Shown: in pieces, positions 1-9,478 of the stretch
Position numbering within the stretch: the first letter of the stretch is position 1
Layout of the letters: each line of letters starts with the position of its first letter
NCBI RefSeq assembly: GCF_022539505.1
Contig: NC_061513.1
Location: 177,536,017-177,600,016 of the forward strand
Reading direction: 5' to 3'
DNA: 64,000 nt
From: Lolium rigidum
Taxonomy: Eukaryota > Streptophyta > Magnoliopsida > Poales > Poaceae
The notes under the pieces: generated by a model
The model's input: only the letters and a program-made list of their open reading frames with translations
Databases searched by the model: none
Told to the model about the DNA's origin: nothing
Program-made: the position numbers and the translations under genes

Positions 1-576
1 CACACGTCCATCCTTGCCTCGATGCATCCGCGGTGTCGCGGAAAACTGGACAACAGTACACCTAGTACGGTAGTGCCGCTGCCCACCGGTCTCCACCGAC
101 GCGCCGCCTCCCACTCCTCCCATGCGCATCCGCGCCATATGTACCGACACACCATCAGCACAAACATCATCGGTCCGTATACTAGCATCAACACAAACCG
201 GAACTGTAGCACATGCTGCACCATCCACATCAACAACAAGTGTAGCTTCATCCAGCTTGTCACCAACAAGAACTTGCTTGTCATCTACAGGCTTGGCTGA
301 AACATCACCAACATCAATGGTCGAAACATCATGCACCTTTTGTTGCACATTAGGCTTGTGCAACTTCTCCTTACGCACCACTAACTCCACATCGGACTTG
401 ATATGATCATCACCCATAGGCTTCAAAGTCCGCTGTTTGCCACCATGCATAAAAGAATATGTATTTGCTCGCCTAAAGATGTGTCACATTGCGATCATAC
501 TCGCCAAGGACGCCCAAGTAGCAATCCGCACACCTCCAATGGCAACACATCGCAATCGATCTCATCAACATAGTCA

Positions 577-825
577 TCAACCGTAAATGGCACACGCACC
601 TTGTGAGTAATCTTCAGCATACCACAGCCTATTCAACCACTCAAGACGTTTAGGTTCGGGAAGACGCCATGTAGACAACCCCAACGCTGCCACCATCGCC
701 TTGCTAATGCCATTAGTACAGCTTCCACCATCAATCATCAACTTGCAAGCCTTGCCCTTGATATATGCACCGAGTCCGAAACAAACTCCACCGCCGACCC
801 TTGTCAACCGTCTTGCAAGCATCAC
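577..825 (-). pseudogene. Retroviral-type aspartic protease remnant
   Basis: The frame contains the motif CKLMIDGGSCTNGIS followed by an AALGL segment. This is the form of the active-site loop in plant Ty3/gypsy proteases, where Asp-Gly-Gly-Ser or Asp-Ser-Gly-Ala holds the catalytic aspartate. The fragment is about 80 residues long and both ends are cut by stops. It follows the gag remnant in the expected order. Downstream (left, 1-576) the minus strand codes a low-complexity linker rich in Val, Asp and Lys, like the spacer before reverse transcriptase. Confidence 0.55.
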
Positions 826-883
826 CTTGTACCCTCTTGAGTTGCATATTCAGCCCGCTCAATGGTACATCCTCTTCAACAGA

Positions 884-1593
884 TCACGATAGTGCTCTTG
901 GTATCGAGCCAGGTTTCCTCTCCTCAATGACTGTCGATACGGAAACAACCTCCTCCACAGTAGTGTTAGAGCACACCACCGGCTTACTCAAGATCGCAAA
1001 TTTAAAGCTATGACGAAGAAACCGCTTGAAATCTGCCCAACTAGACCGTATACCAACGATACCCTGAACTATGAGAGCATTACGGTACCAACTAGCCACA
1101 ACATCGTCAACACGCATGTAGGCAATAGCAAACTCCATCTGGCCACCAAAAGAACTATCAAACTCCTTGCATCTCGCAAATCCACCTTCAATGTGTGATT
1201 CCCAAAGTTGAAATTCGGCCGGTGTCGCGAACTAGACAACCTCCATTTGATTTGCGATGCGTCAAACTTGGTACCTATCCTCGGACCGAGGTAGTCATGA
1301 TACACATCGTCACTCTTATGTGCCTCACTAACACAAGACATTGGAGCAACAACATCAACAGCATGACCCCGCATCACCGGAGAATCCACCGCAGCAACAG
1401 GAGAAATCGCCGGAGGAAAAACTGCAGCAGTCTGAGCCAGCCCGGCCCAGGGCCCGGTTAGACCGGCCTCCAGACCGGCCAGCCCGGTCCTTGGCCCGGT
1501 TGACCGGCCGCCAACCGGATGCGTCGTACCGGAACACAACCGGATGAATTTTTGCGAACTTCCCGGTTTGCCGCCCGGTTGACCGGGTGCCAC
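884..1593 (-). pseudogene. gag remnant of the left gypsy element
   Basis: The minus-strand frames hold pieces typical of the gag of plant gypsy elements. One patch contains VVASWYRNALIVQG and SWADFKRFLRHSF, the layout of a capsid core helix region. A second patch nearer the LTR contains GPRIGTKFDASQIKWR. The pieces are in different frames with stops between them, so no functional protein is made. It lies between the primer site and the protease remnant, the expected order. The glycine and proline rich stretch at 1440-1600 is low complexity and may be a later change. Confidence 0.5.
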
Positions 1594-1635
1594 GCCGGCC
1601 GGCCCGTGGTATCAGAACCTGGCTCTGATACCACA

Positions 1636-2083
1636 TGATGTGGGAGGAACCCAGTGGATCCTCCTAGTTGATGCCCGATCTTTCACAGCGAGAACCTGGG
1701 GTAGTAAATCCTCCCAACAACGCGATGAACGCAGCCTGGAGAAGAGGGAACGAATCCAGCAAGCAACGGATCGATGAACGATACGCCTCAAACCAAGAGC
1801 TAGATAATCCTTGATGAACACAAGAACCTTCGCAGCAGATATAATAGATAACGGCAGTGCCGTTCCCCCGGAGGGATGATACACGTGAACACACGCAATG
1901 GGGTAAACCCTAAACTTTAGACTAAACTTGTTCTACCTCTAACCCTAGCCGCGCCTCCACTTATATGAGGGGTGGAGTGGCCGGCCAGCCCTAGTGGGCC
2001 TCTCTACCTTGGTTTGGACAGGCCCAAACCAAACTGACTCAATTTATTAAAAACCCTAATTGGCCCACATATGACCATAGACA
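1636..2083 (-). repeat. 5' LTR with initiator-Met tRNA primer site
   Basis: The LTR begins at 1636 with TGATGTGGGAGG and ends at 2069 or 2083; it has short inverted ends TG...CA. Two bases to its left, 1621-1633 is the complement of TGGTATCAGAGCC, the usual initiator-methionine tRNA primer site. A TATA-like motif (CTCATATAAG on the minus strand) lies at 1959-1970, about where an LTR promoter is expected. Confidence 0.7.
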
Positions 2084-2096
2084 TAAAATAAGATAA

Positions 2097-2282
2097 CTAA
2101 GCTGGTGGAGTCCTGAATCGGGGCTCCACATAGGCCTCCGTGCCCATATCAGCAGCTATGTTGGCTTGGCGTTCAGCTCTGTCATTCTCCCTATCTTCCA
2201 TCAGGGTTTGCAGCAGTTGCATCATGGCGTCTTGATTTGCACCACGGGTTGGAGGGGCCATCTGAACATTGAGATAGATCAT
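2097..2282 (-). pseudogene. gag N-terminus, truncated by insertion
   Basis: The frame contains MAPPTRGANQDAMMQLLQTL followed by a Glu, Arg and Asn rich helix. Many grass gypsy gag proteins start this way: a short proline-rich lead followed by a coiled region. It ends after about 60 residues, 14-28 bases before the boundary of the inserted LTR. The remainder of gag is therefore displaced beyond the left edge. Confidence 0.5.
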
Positions 2283-2491
2283 GAGATAAGAGGGAATTTT
2301 CTATGGCTTATTTTGGGGTAAGTTCAAAACTTTAAAACTTGAATGCTTTTGATGACAAACACAAACATTCATTCATTCATTCAACATCACATATTACAAA
2401 CTAACACTTCCCATGGTTTTAAGAACCATTTTTCATGCTACGATAGAAGGGACGGGATACAACTCACACCTACATAAGTGATCTAGTGCAA

Positions 2492-3295
2492 CTACTCCTC
2501 ATCGTCCACATCGATCGGGATGAAGTCATCGGGTCCGGCCTCCAGGAACTCGTAGTCCTCCTCCTCGGTGAACTCGTCCTCCTCAAAGTCGTCGTCGTCG
2601 CTCAGGAAGGCTCCTCCTCCCTGAAGGTCTTCACCCCCATCATCTTCCTCCATCTCTCTCAGCTGGTCCTCTTGGGCCTTGACAGTGGCCTCCAAGGATG
2701 CTATCTTAGCGCGAAGGCGCGTGATGGTAGCGTCCTTCTTGGCACGCTGCAGGCGGAGTGACTTGCGGTCCTTGGCAAGCATCTTGATTGCATCGACATG
2801 ATTTGCCAGTGCAAGGTGAGTCTGGTTGGCGTAGGCGCGGGGCGTTGTCCGCATCCTCGCCGAGTGTGGTACATCATGAAGTCCGGATGCTCGCCGTGGT
2901 GCCTCAATTCGGGGTGGGCCGCAGCCTCCATGGGTACTCCGCGGCATCACGCCTCACAAGGTGAGCATAGCGAGACGCTAAGAGTGCTACCACGTTCGCC
3001 CGCACGGACGGCGAGTGCTTCCGAAGAGCACATGCCGCTCCGTCCAGCCCGGCTTGCTCTCCCTGAAGGAGAAGAGGATCCTCTCAGAAGTAGGAGGCTC
3101 CATCTTGCCCCTCAAGTCAGCAGTGATGATCCACTGCAGCTCCCCTCCGGGCTGGTCGTTCACCTCGATTCCGTGGAACTCGGGGTGAGGGCGTCCAAGG
3201 AAGTCCGACACGGTGTTGAGGTCATGCTCGAAGATCAAGCTTCCCCCATTCCCAAGCTGGTAGAACTTGGTGTTGATGAGTTCATTGGGCTCCAT
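2492..3295 (-). pseudogene. Extra ORF before gag, acidic coiled-coil protein
   Basis: The N-terminal part (3295-2987) begins MEPNELINTKFYQLGNGG and ends near the middle; the C-terminal part (2950-2492) has a charged helical stretch (about residues 50-105, rich in Lys, Arg, Glu and Leu with heptad-like spacing). A strongly acidic tail follows (DDDDFEEDEFTEEEDYEF). The two parts are in different frames with at least two frameshifts around 2870-3000, so this copy is broken. It is the only coding stretch between the primer site and gag. I do not recognise the protein; by position it resembles the extra ORF of Ogre-like elements. Confidence 0.5.
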
Positions 3296-3522
3296 CTGAA
3301 AGCGAAATGGATAAGTAAGTTAGAGAAATGCAACAAGTGTGTCAAAATTTTAGGTAGATTCATAAGGAAGAGCATGATTCATCAATTTGAAAAGGTCTCA
3401 AAGACAAGAGTATGAATAACTTTTCATAAATATTCCCTTTATTTGATTTCAAAGTTAAGTTTTTCTGAACGTCCATTCTAACTAGGGTCTTCTAAGGTCA
3501 AACAATGGCTTTGATACCAACT

Positions 3523-6500
3523 TGTCAACACCCGGATTTTTAAGTCCAGATGCCTATTATGTCATTCATCGCAATCCCAGGAATATTGTTGTTGCGAGGC
3601 ATAATAGTCGAATATCATAGTCATCATTCATTACAAACCATATTGTCTTACGAATTTAGATCACATGATCCATATTACACAAATAGTTGATCTATTGATC
3701 AACGAACACAAAGTTCATAGCGGAAGCGTAAATAAAAGGGACTCTCTAGTCCACATGCCAACGATTGACGTCGGAAGACTCCTAGTTGTCGTAGGCGTCC
3801 TGCTGGTCATCACCTTGGTAGTTCTGTTCATCTTCATACTCTGGCCATTTGAATAGCTAGGGACACAGCCGTGAGTACTTTAAGTACTCGCAAACTAATA
3901 CTAGTGTAAGTGCTATCAATTCTAGTAAGGGGTGCTAAGCTCTAGTTTCTTTTGCATAAAGCCAATTTTAGTTCACAAGTATTTGATAAAGACTCTTTCA
4001 TGTGCTAACTAACTCAAGTGGGAACATTAGTGTCATTCCCACAACTCAGTTGTGATTCAATTCAAGTCACCAATCAGTTCATCAACATTTTCAAAAGATA
4101 TCTGACACAGGTAACAGTATGGCCTTTCCAACCGTCCGTAACCGTGGACACGGTTATTCGAATAGGTTTACACTCTGCAGAGGTTGCACACTTGTGCCAC
4201 AACATTTGATTTTATCCGTCGGGATAACCCCGAATCATCGTAACACAGTACGCGGATCATCAACCATAACCTTTCACTTACAAACCCTAGTATAGGCACC
4301 TCTCTTCATGAGCTTGGCCTCCCAGTGAAGACCAACTGTCAACCTGGGAACTGCACAGGGCTTGGCCGTACAATTCATCTCATTTCACATCATTTCTCAT
4401 ACAACGGAGGCAGCCTCGGCATAACCCCTATGATGCTTGTTCAGAGGGAACCCATACTAAGATGTATAAACTTCCGGTTAAGCCCTACCCATAATCAGGT
4501 ATTGTGGGGGTACTCAAAAATTGGAAAGGTATCGCATCCAAACCAATATCAGTTTTAGTCAAAACTTCACCATCTCATTCAGGTCATATTCACCTTCAAA
4601 AAATCTTTCAATGGAATGACCCATCATTCCAAAGTTTCAAACTCAAACCAATTCACATGTTCCCATCTAGAGTAGTCACTTTTAGTTATTAGCACTAGCA
4701 CTAATCATGAGGGGTGCTATCTTGCTTGGCCATCTATGAGGCTAACTTTACTACTCTAGTAACATTCTTAACTTAGACCAAAGTTAACTATAACAAGAAC
4801 TTCTTCATAAACCAAGTAAAAACTTCTAAGGTAAAAACTTGGGATGGGCTCATTGTAAGTAAAGTAAGACTAATGGTGCCTTGCCCTAAAGGGCTTTGCA
4901 CTTGCAAGAATATTAGCTTGCCTTGGTGATGGTAGTGATCACAGTTCTCTTCTTCCTCTTCTTGGTAGAAGCCTTCCTCCTCTTGGTATTCTCCAGTACT
5001 AACGTCTAAAAACGAATACGAGATACAATCACCCAACAAGGTTCAAGAGCTATACTAAGCACACCATGGCTTCACACAAACTATTCTATTACACACATAG
5101 CATATTAAGTGCATTTGGTTTTCTTTCTTGAAGAAAAATAATTTCCTCTCATTACATATGTAAATGATAGTTTCCATTTAGTTTTTGAGGAAATAATTTC
5201 CTCTCATTGAATCTTCTTAAGATTTAATTTCCTCAAACAATCATGCATGAAATCATGTTGACCTAAGTCAACCATTCATCATCATCATTTGGGAAAATGA
5301 TTTAAATGAGGTAGAATACCTCATACCATTTAACAATTCTAATTATGATTTAATATCACCAAGTATTTCATGTGAGAGTATTTAGACCAGGGTCTCAACT
5401 TCATATGAAAGTACTTGGGACAAGATTTAAATGAAGCAAAGCACTTCATAGGATTTACATAATAGTTTTGGTCAATATCACTTGACTAAACTAGCCATAT
5501 AGTCCTCTATTTAAACTAGGCCATGATCACTCAAAGTGACCACACCGTATTTTTGCAGAAACAATTAGTGTAAGTGAAATGTGAGCTATGAGAGTTGAAA
5601 TCAACTTAATAGCACTTTTGGTTGATTTTTAATAAATAATTGAATGTGCAAAAGTCCCTGACTTGTTCTTTTTTTCACATTATTTCTACAAAGAATCTCA
5701 CAGTGAGACCAGTGTAGTTGTGTAGATCTTTTCATTAGCTTTCCAACAATATAAAGTTAGCTAAATTTGGTTAAGCCAAATTGAATCTATTGAATTTTGA
5801 ACACAGGGCCATTATTGAATTTAAACTAAACTGGAAATTCGATTTTAACTCAAATGGGCCTGGCGGGAAAAGCTAACGGGCCGAAATTCAATTTAACAGA
5901 CTGCCCAGCCCACCACGGTCCACAGACGCGTGGGCTATCTGATAGGGTGGGGCCTGCCTGTCAGCGGCTCAGCCAACCCGAATCGGTACGGGGCGACGTG
6001 GAGCGTTGGATTACAGGCTAATCTAACGGCCCTGAGTCATCGTCGTCACCGGCGAGAAGCTCGCACTGGCGCGGCGGCAGTAGGGGGTCGGAGGGCTCAC
6101 CGTGGCTCCAGCGACGGTGGGCAGTGTGCTCGGTGAAGCGGTGGTCAACGGCGATCCTCCTGGTAGCAGCGGCACGTCCTGGGGAGGCTCCAATCGGCGG
6201 CGAGCTTCCGCGGCGGCGTGCGGCAGTGAGGTGGTGATTGGCGAACTACGGCGAGTAATCGAAGCAGTGAGGTGGTCGAGGAGCAGTGAGGGAGGCTGCT
6301 GGTGTGCTCAGATCGTCGAATGAGCGTCTCTATTTATAGGCGCGCGACGAGGCCGTGGTGCTGCGGCGAACTCGACATGGGCGCGGGCTCTCCGGCGGTC
6401 TAGCGAGCTAGGCGAGGGCGCGGCGGTGTTCAGTGCGTCACGGTGGTCCTCTGGGTGGCGACAGGTAGGCTAGGCGGTGCCTAACGCGGTCGGGGCGCGG

Positions 6501-7784
6501 CGATGTCTGGCGTCTGCGGCGGAATTTCTTCTCCGTCTCCGGCGGCGGCGGTCACGAGTCGCGGTCGTCTCCATGTCTGGCGGCTTCGTGGTCGTGCGGT
6601 GATGCTCAACCCGTCGAGAGAGGGACCAGGGGCTGCGCGAGGTGGTGGCGCGGCGCGTGTCCAATGGTGTCCGTGGCGCGTGCATGCGCGACGTCATCGG
6701 CATGGCGTCACCGTCCCTGGGCGCGTGCGTTCCGGCGAGTGTCGGCGTCCTCTCCGACGATGGCGTGCATAGGCATGTGTAGGAGGTCGAGGTGGAGTGA
6801 AATGGCACCAGGGCCAGGGTTGGGGAAGAAGGAGAAGAGAGGAGTGGGGACATGGTGAGACATGGCCGGCATGGCCATGTCCATGCCATGCTAGGGCTTC
6901 TCCCTAGGGTTGCTATGCAGGTAAGAGAGAGAGAGGGGACCAGGGGACCAAGTAGGGTCAAGTGGGGCAGGTAGGGTTGGCTAAACACTATTCCAAATAG
7001 TGTTTTGGATTTGATCCTATTTGTCAATTTCAAATTCTTGCCAAATTTGGTTTAGGTCAAGTGGTTCCAAAATTTGAAAATGGTTGGTTCGGATGAGTTG
7101 CAATTGACCAGAGACAAACATAGGTGGTGGTGGAATTTTAAAAATAAAAGAATTGCAAAATTGCAAAATGAGAGATTGTTAACAATGTTAAAAAGTCTCA
7201 ACTTTGCATGAGCATAGATTTTGATCCAAGATGATTTTGATATGGTGGTCTTTACAAAAGTTGTTCACCTTGATGTGCACTTGGATGAGGTGCAAAGAAT
7301 TGGATTTGTTTGGTTTGAAAATCTTGAAATCCAGGGGCTCAAAGTAGTGACCAGATTGTAAATGGCAGTTTTGACCATTATTCTATGTGATCACCAATTG
7401 AGTTTGAATTTGATTTGATTTGTATATCTTTGATTCCAAAAGTTGTAATAAGTGTTTAGTAACATATTACAACTAATGGTGAAGGTCAAAATGATCTAGG
7501 GTAAAGATTTCCAAAAATGGCATAAGCCATATGTGAGGGTTTTTAGGGTTTTTCTTATTTGATTTCTTTCTCTTTTTATTGGATTTGATTTCTGATCTTC
7601 TCATGATCCAATTAGGGTTTTAGGGTTTATCACATAAACACAATAACAATCATCATGGCATATCACACAAAATGCACAAGTCCTATGCATAGCTCTATAT
7701 GCAAAATAAAAGTTTTTGTTGGTTCTAAATTTTTGGACTTTGGAAATTCTTCTTCTTCCTTGTATTGAAATTTGGGATGTTACA
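3523..7784 (-). repeat. Long LTR (4262 bp)
   Basis: The ends are similar in inverse: TGTCAACACCC at the left and, read on the minus strand, TGTAACATCCC at the right. A primer site complementary to TGGTATCAAAGCC lies at 3507-3519, four bases from the LTR. The block is AT-rich at both sides with a GC-rich core at about 5930-6900. It has no coding region I can recognise; the open frames at 5930-6860 are shadows of the GC-rich core. Confidence 0.65.
6331..6340 (-). promoter_or_regulatory. TATA box of the long LTR
   Basis: The minus strand reads CCTATAAATA, a near-perfect plant TATA box, at the edge of the GC-rich core. It points toward the internal region. Transcription starting 25-35 bases on, near 6300, would give a 2.8-kb R-U5 leader, which is unusually long. 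Confidence 0.5.
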
Positions 7785-9478
7785 AACACCCTTATTCCGA
7801 TGCGATGCCGCCTCCACCATCCTGACGACGTCCCCCGAAACCCTAGATGAAACCAAGCCAAGGCGCTATCCGACGCAGCAGGAGAGGATCTCCCGCCGCC
7901 GCCGCCGCCACGCCACCGGGGCTTCGCCCGGCGACGCCACCGGCGGCGGGGGGAAGGAAGAGGGTGTTGGTGGGGGTCAAGAGAGTTGCTCCACCTCCCG
8001 ACCTCCAACCCTAGTCTAATGTGGAATCTGTAAAAACTGTTGTGAACTGTGAGTAGAGAACTCTAAAAAGCAGGAAGTTTGCTTGGTTAATGAGAGACTT
8101 TTTATATTGCAAGTGACTCTAAAATATCTATTGTAAATGGATTGACATGTAAAATAATGATGTTGGAAATGAAAATATAATTTCATTTGGACTATTGCAA
8201 AGGCATATATAATATAAAGGTTAATAATAAATATTTTTTACTTTTAAGAATCGTGTGTGTCACCTCCTGTATACTTACGTGAGAAATAATTCGAAGGTAA
8301 TCTACTCATGGATTGATGCGTAGCAAGCTAGTTTTTCTACTGGAGGTTAGCTTATGCAGGTGCATCGCCGTTTCTCCCGCCCTATTTTCCCCGTCGCGCC
8401 GGGGCTCCCGCCATCCCTGTCTCGCATCAACTTGGTGCAATTTTTCCCAGCAAGCGCAAGACGAGGGTGGCTCGCAAGAAATAGCCAAATCAAACGTGTC
8501 CATCTAAACATCCGTTTTTTGTCTCCCTGAATGCGAGAAAACGCATTGTTAGCAACCAAACACGCCCATAATGTAGAATCATGTCGATGCTGTTTGGGGT
8601 TCATTACAAAAAGATCGAGACTTCAAAACAACTGGAGCTACTCATGCCTGTCAAACATTTCATGTCTAATCTCCCTACAGGTTATCTCACCGACTACTTA
8701 CCACTGTATAGATAGATCAAGTCTATGATGGTCTCCATGCTCGACAAAAATAACCGCTAATTCTCTCACATCGCCTCAAATATGACGACTCTCAGCCTAG
8801 AAAAGAGTACCTGGCGCAAAATCTGCATGGGGAAAAAGCAACAAAGATCAGGGTTTGATGATGCAGCTGAAGCCATAATTTTTTTGCTCAACTTCACCTA
8901 TTACGAACGAGTTTGGCTAAGTTACAACGGTGCTGCAACGCGTAGGTGCATTAACAGCGATGCTTTGTACTGGCAAACTAGGCATCAGAAGTGTAAGCGA
9001 TAAATACAGTGTGGGAGAGTCGATCTGTTAAGTGACGAGTAGATAGGGGCAAAAAGATTGAAACACGATTGTTTGAACAAACAGCTGTGTTTTGATTCGA
9101 CACATCTCACTAGTTACACTCTGCCAAACAATTACCAATCTAAACCTGTCCAGTCATCATGCTACTCTTGAATTGCAAGTTTAAAGAAAACACTTTTTAG
9201 ATAAACAACAACCATTTTTTAGAGAAAATAAAACCATGCACTAGGCAGAAAGCATGTTCAGTCATTCCAGTTCATACGCAGTCGATCTTCCATGCCATGT
9301 TTCTTGAAAATTATGCACATGTGACGACTAGAAAGAAGCCTTCAAGAAAACCTAATCATGAAGTAGCCTTAGTTCAGCATAAAAAAGATAGACAAGAGAG
9401 AACGCCCATACCTCAACAGTGACGCAAAGCAGAGACCACTGAACGGTACAAAACGAACATCTTCAAGCTGCTGACTCG
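7785..9478. other. Intergenic region between long LTR and receptor kinase
   Basis: Bases 7790-8020 are GC-rich with CCG-type triplet runs and open frames on both strands, but no recognised protein. At 8552-8567 GCAACCAAACACGCCC resembles the inner end of a grass MITE or hAT-like element, but no matching left end is visible. Bases 9040-9478 are the likely 3' flank and UTR of the kinase gene. I see no other gene. Confidence 0.4.

Larger units (their letters stand above)
1..2083 (-). mobile_element. Ty3/gypsy retrotransposon, 5' part, degenerate
   Basis: The element reads on the minus strand: LTR, primer-binding site, gag, protease, then a linker that runs off the left edge. The right boundary is 2069 (CCCACA) or 2083 (TAGACA). 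To the right lies the gag of another gypsy element, so this copy inserted into an older one. The reading frames are broken many times. The far LTR is outside the window, so no target duplication can be tested. Assignment to gypsy rests on the gag and protease remnants preceding any pol sequence. Confidence 0.7.
2084..7784 (-). mobile_element. Gypsy element with very long LTR and extra 5' ORF
   Basis: Minus-strand order: a 4.26-kb LTR (7784 to 3523), a primer site (3519 to 3507), an acidic coiled-coil ORF (3295 to 2492), then the start of gag (2282 to 2097). It is broken off by the insertion of the element at its left. Very long LTRs are known in LARD-type (Sukkula-like) and Ogre-like elements, and an ORF before gag is an Ogre trait. 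The primer site here is Met-type rather than the Arg-type of Ogre, so I leave the lineage open. The other LTR is outside the window. Confidence 0.6.

Noticed and set aside
5930..7033. GC-rich open frames inside the long LTR
   Set aside because: Low-complexity Arg, Ser and Pro runs on both strands without any motif; explained by base composition.
8313..8604. A small gene or complete MITE at 8.3-8.6 kb
   Set aside because: The open frames on both strands show no domain, and only one end resembles a transposon terminus.
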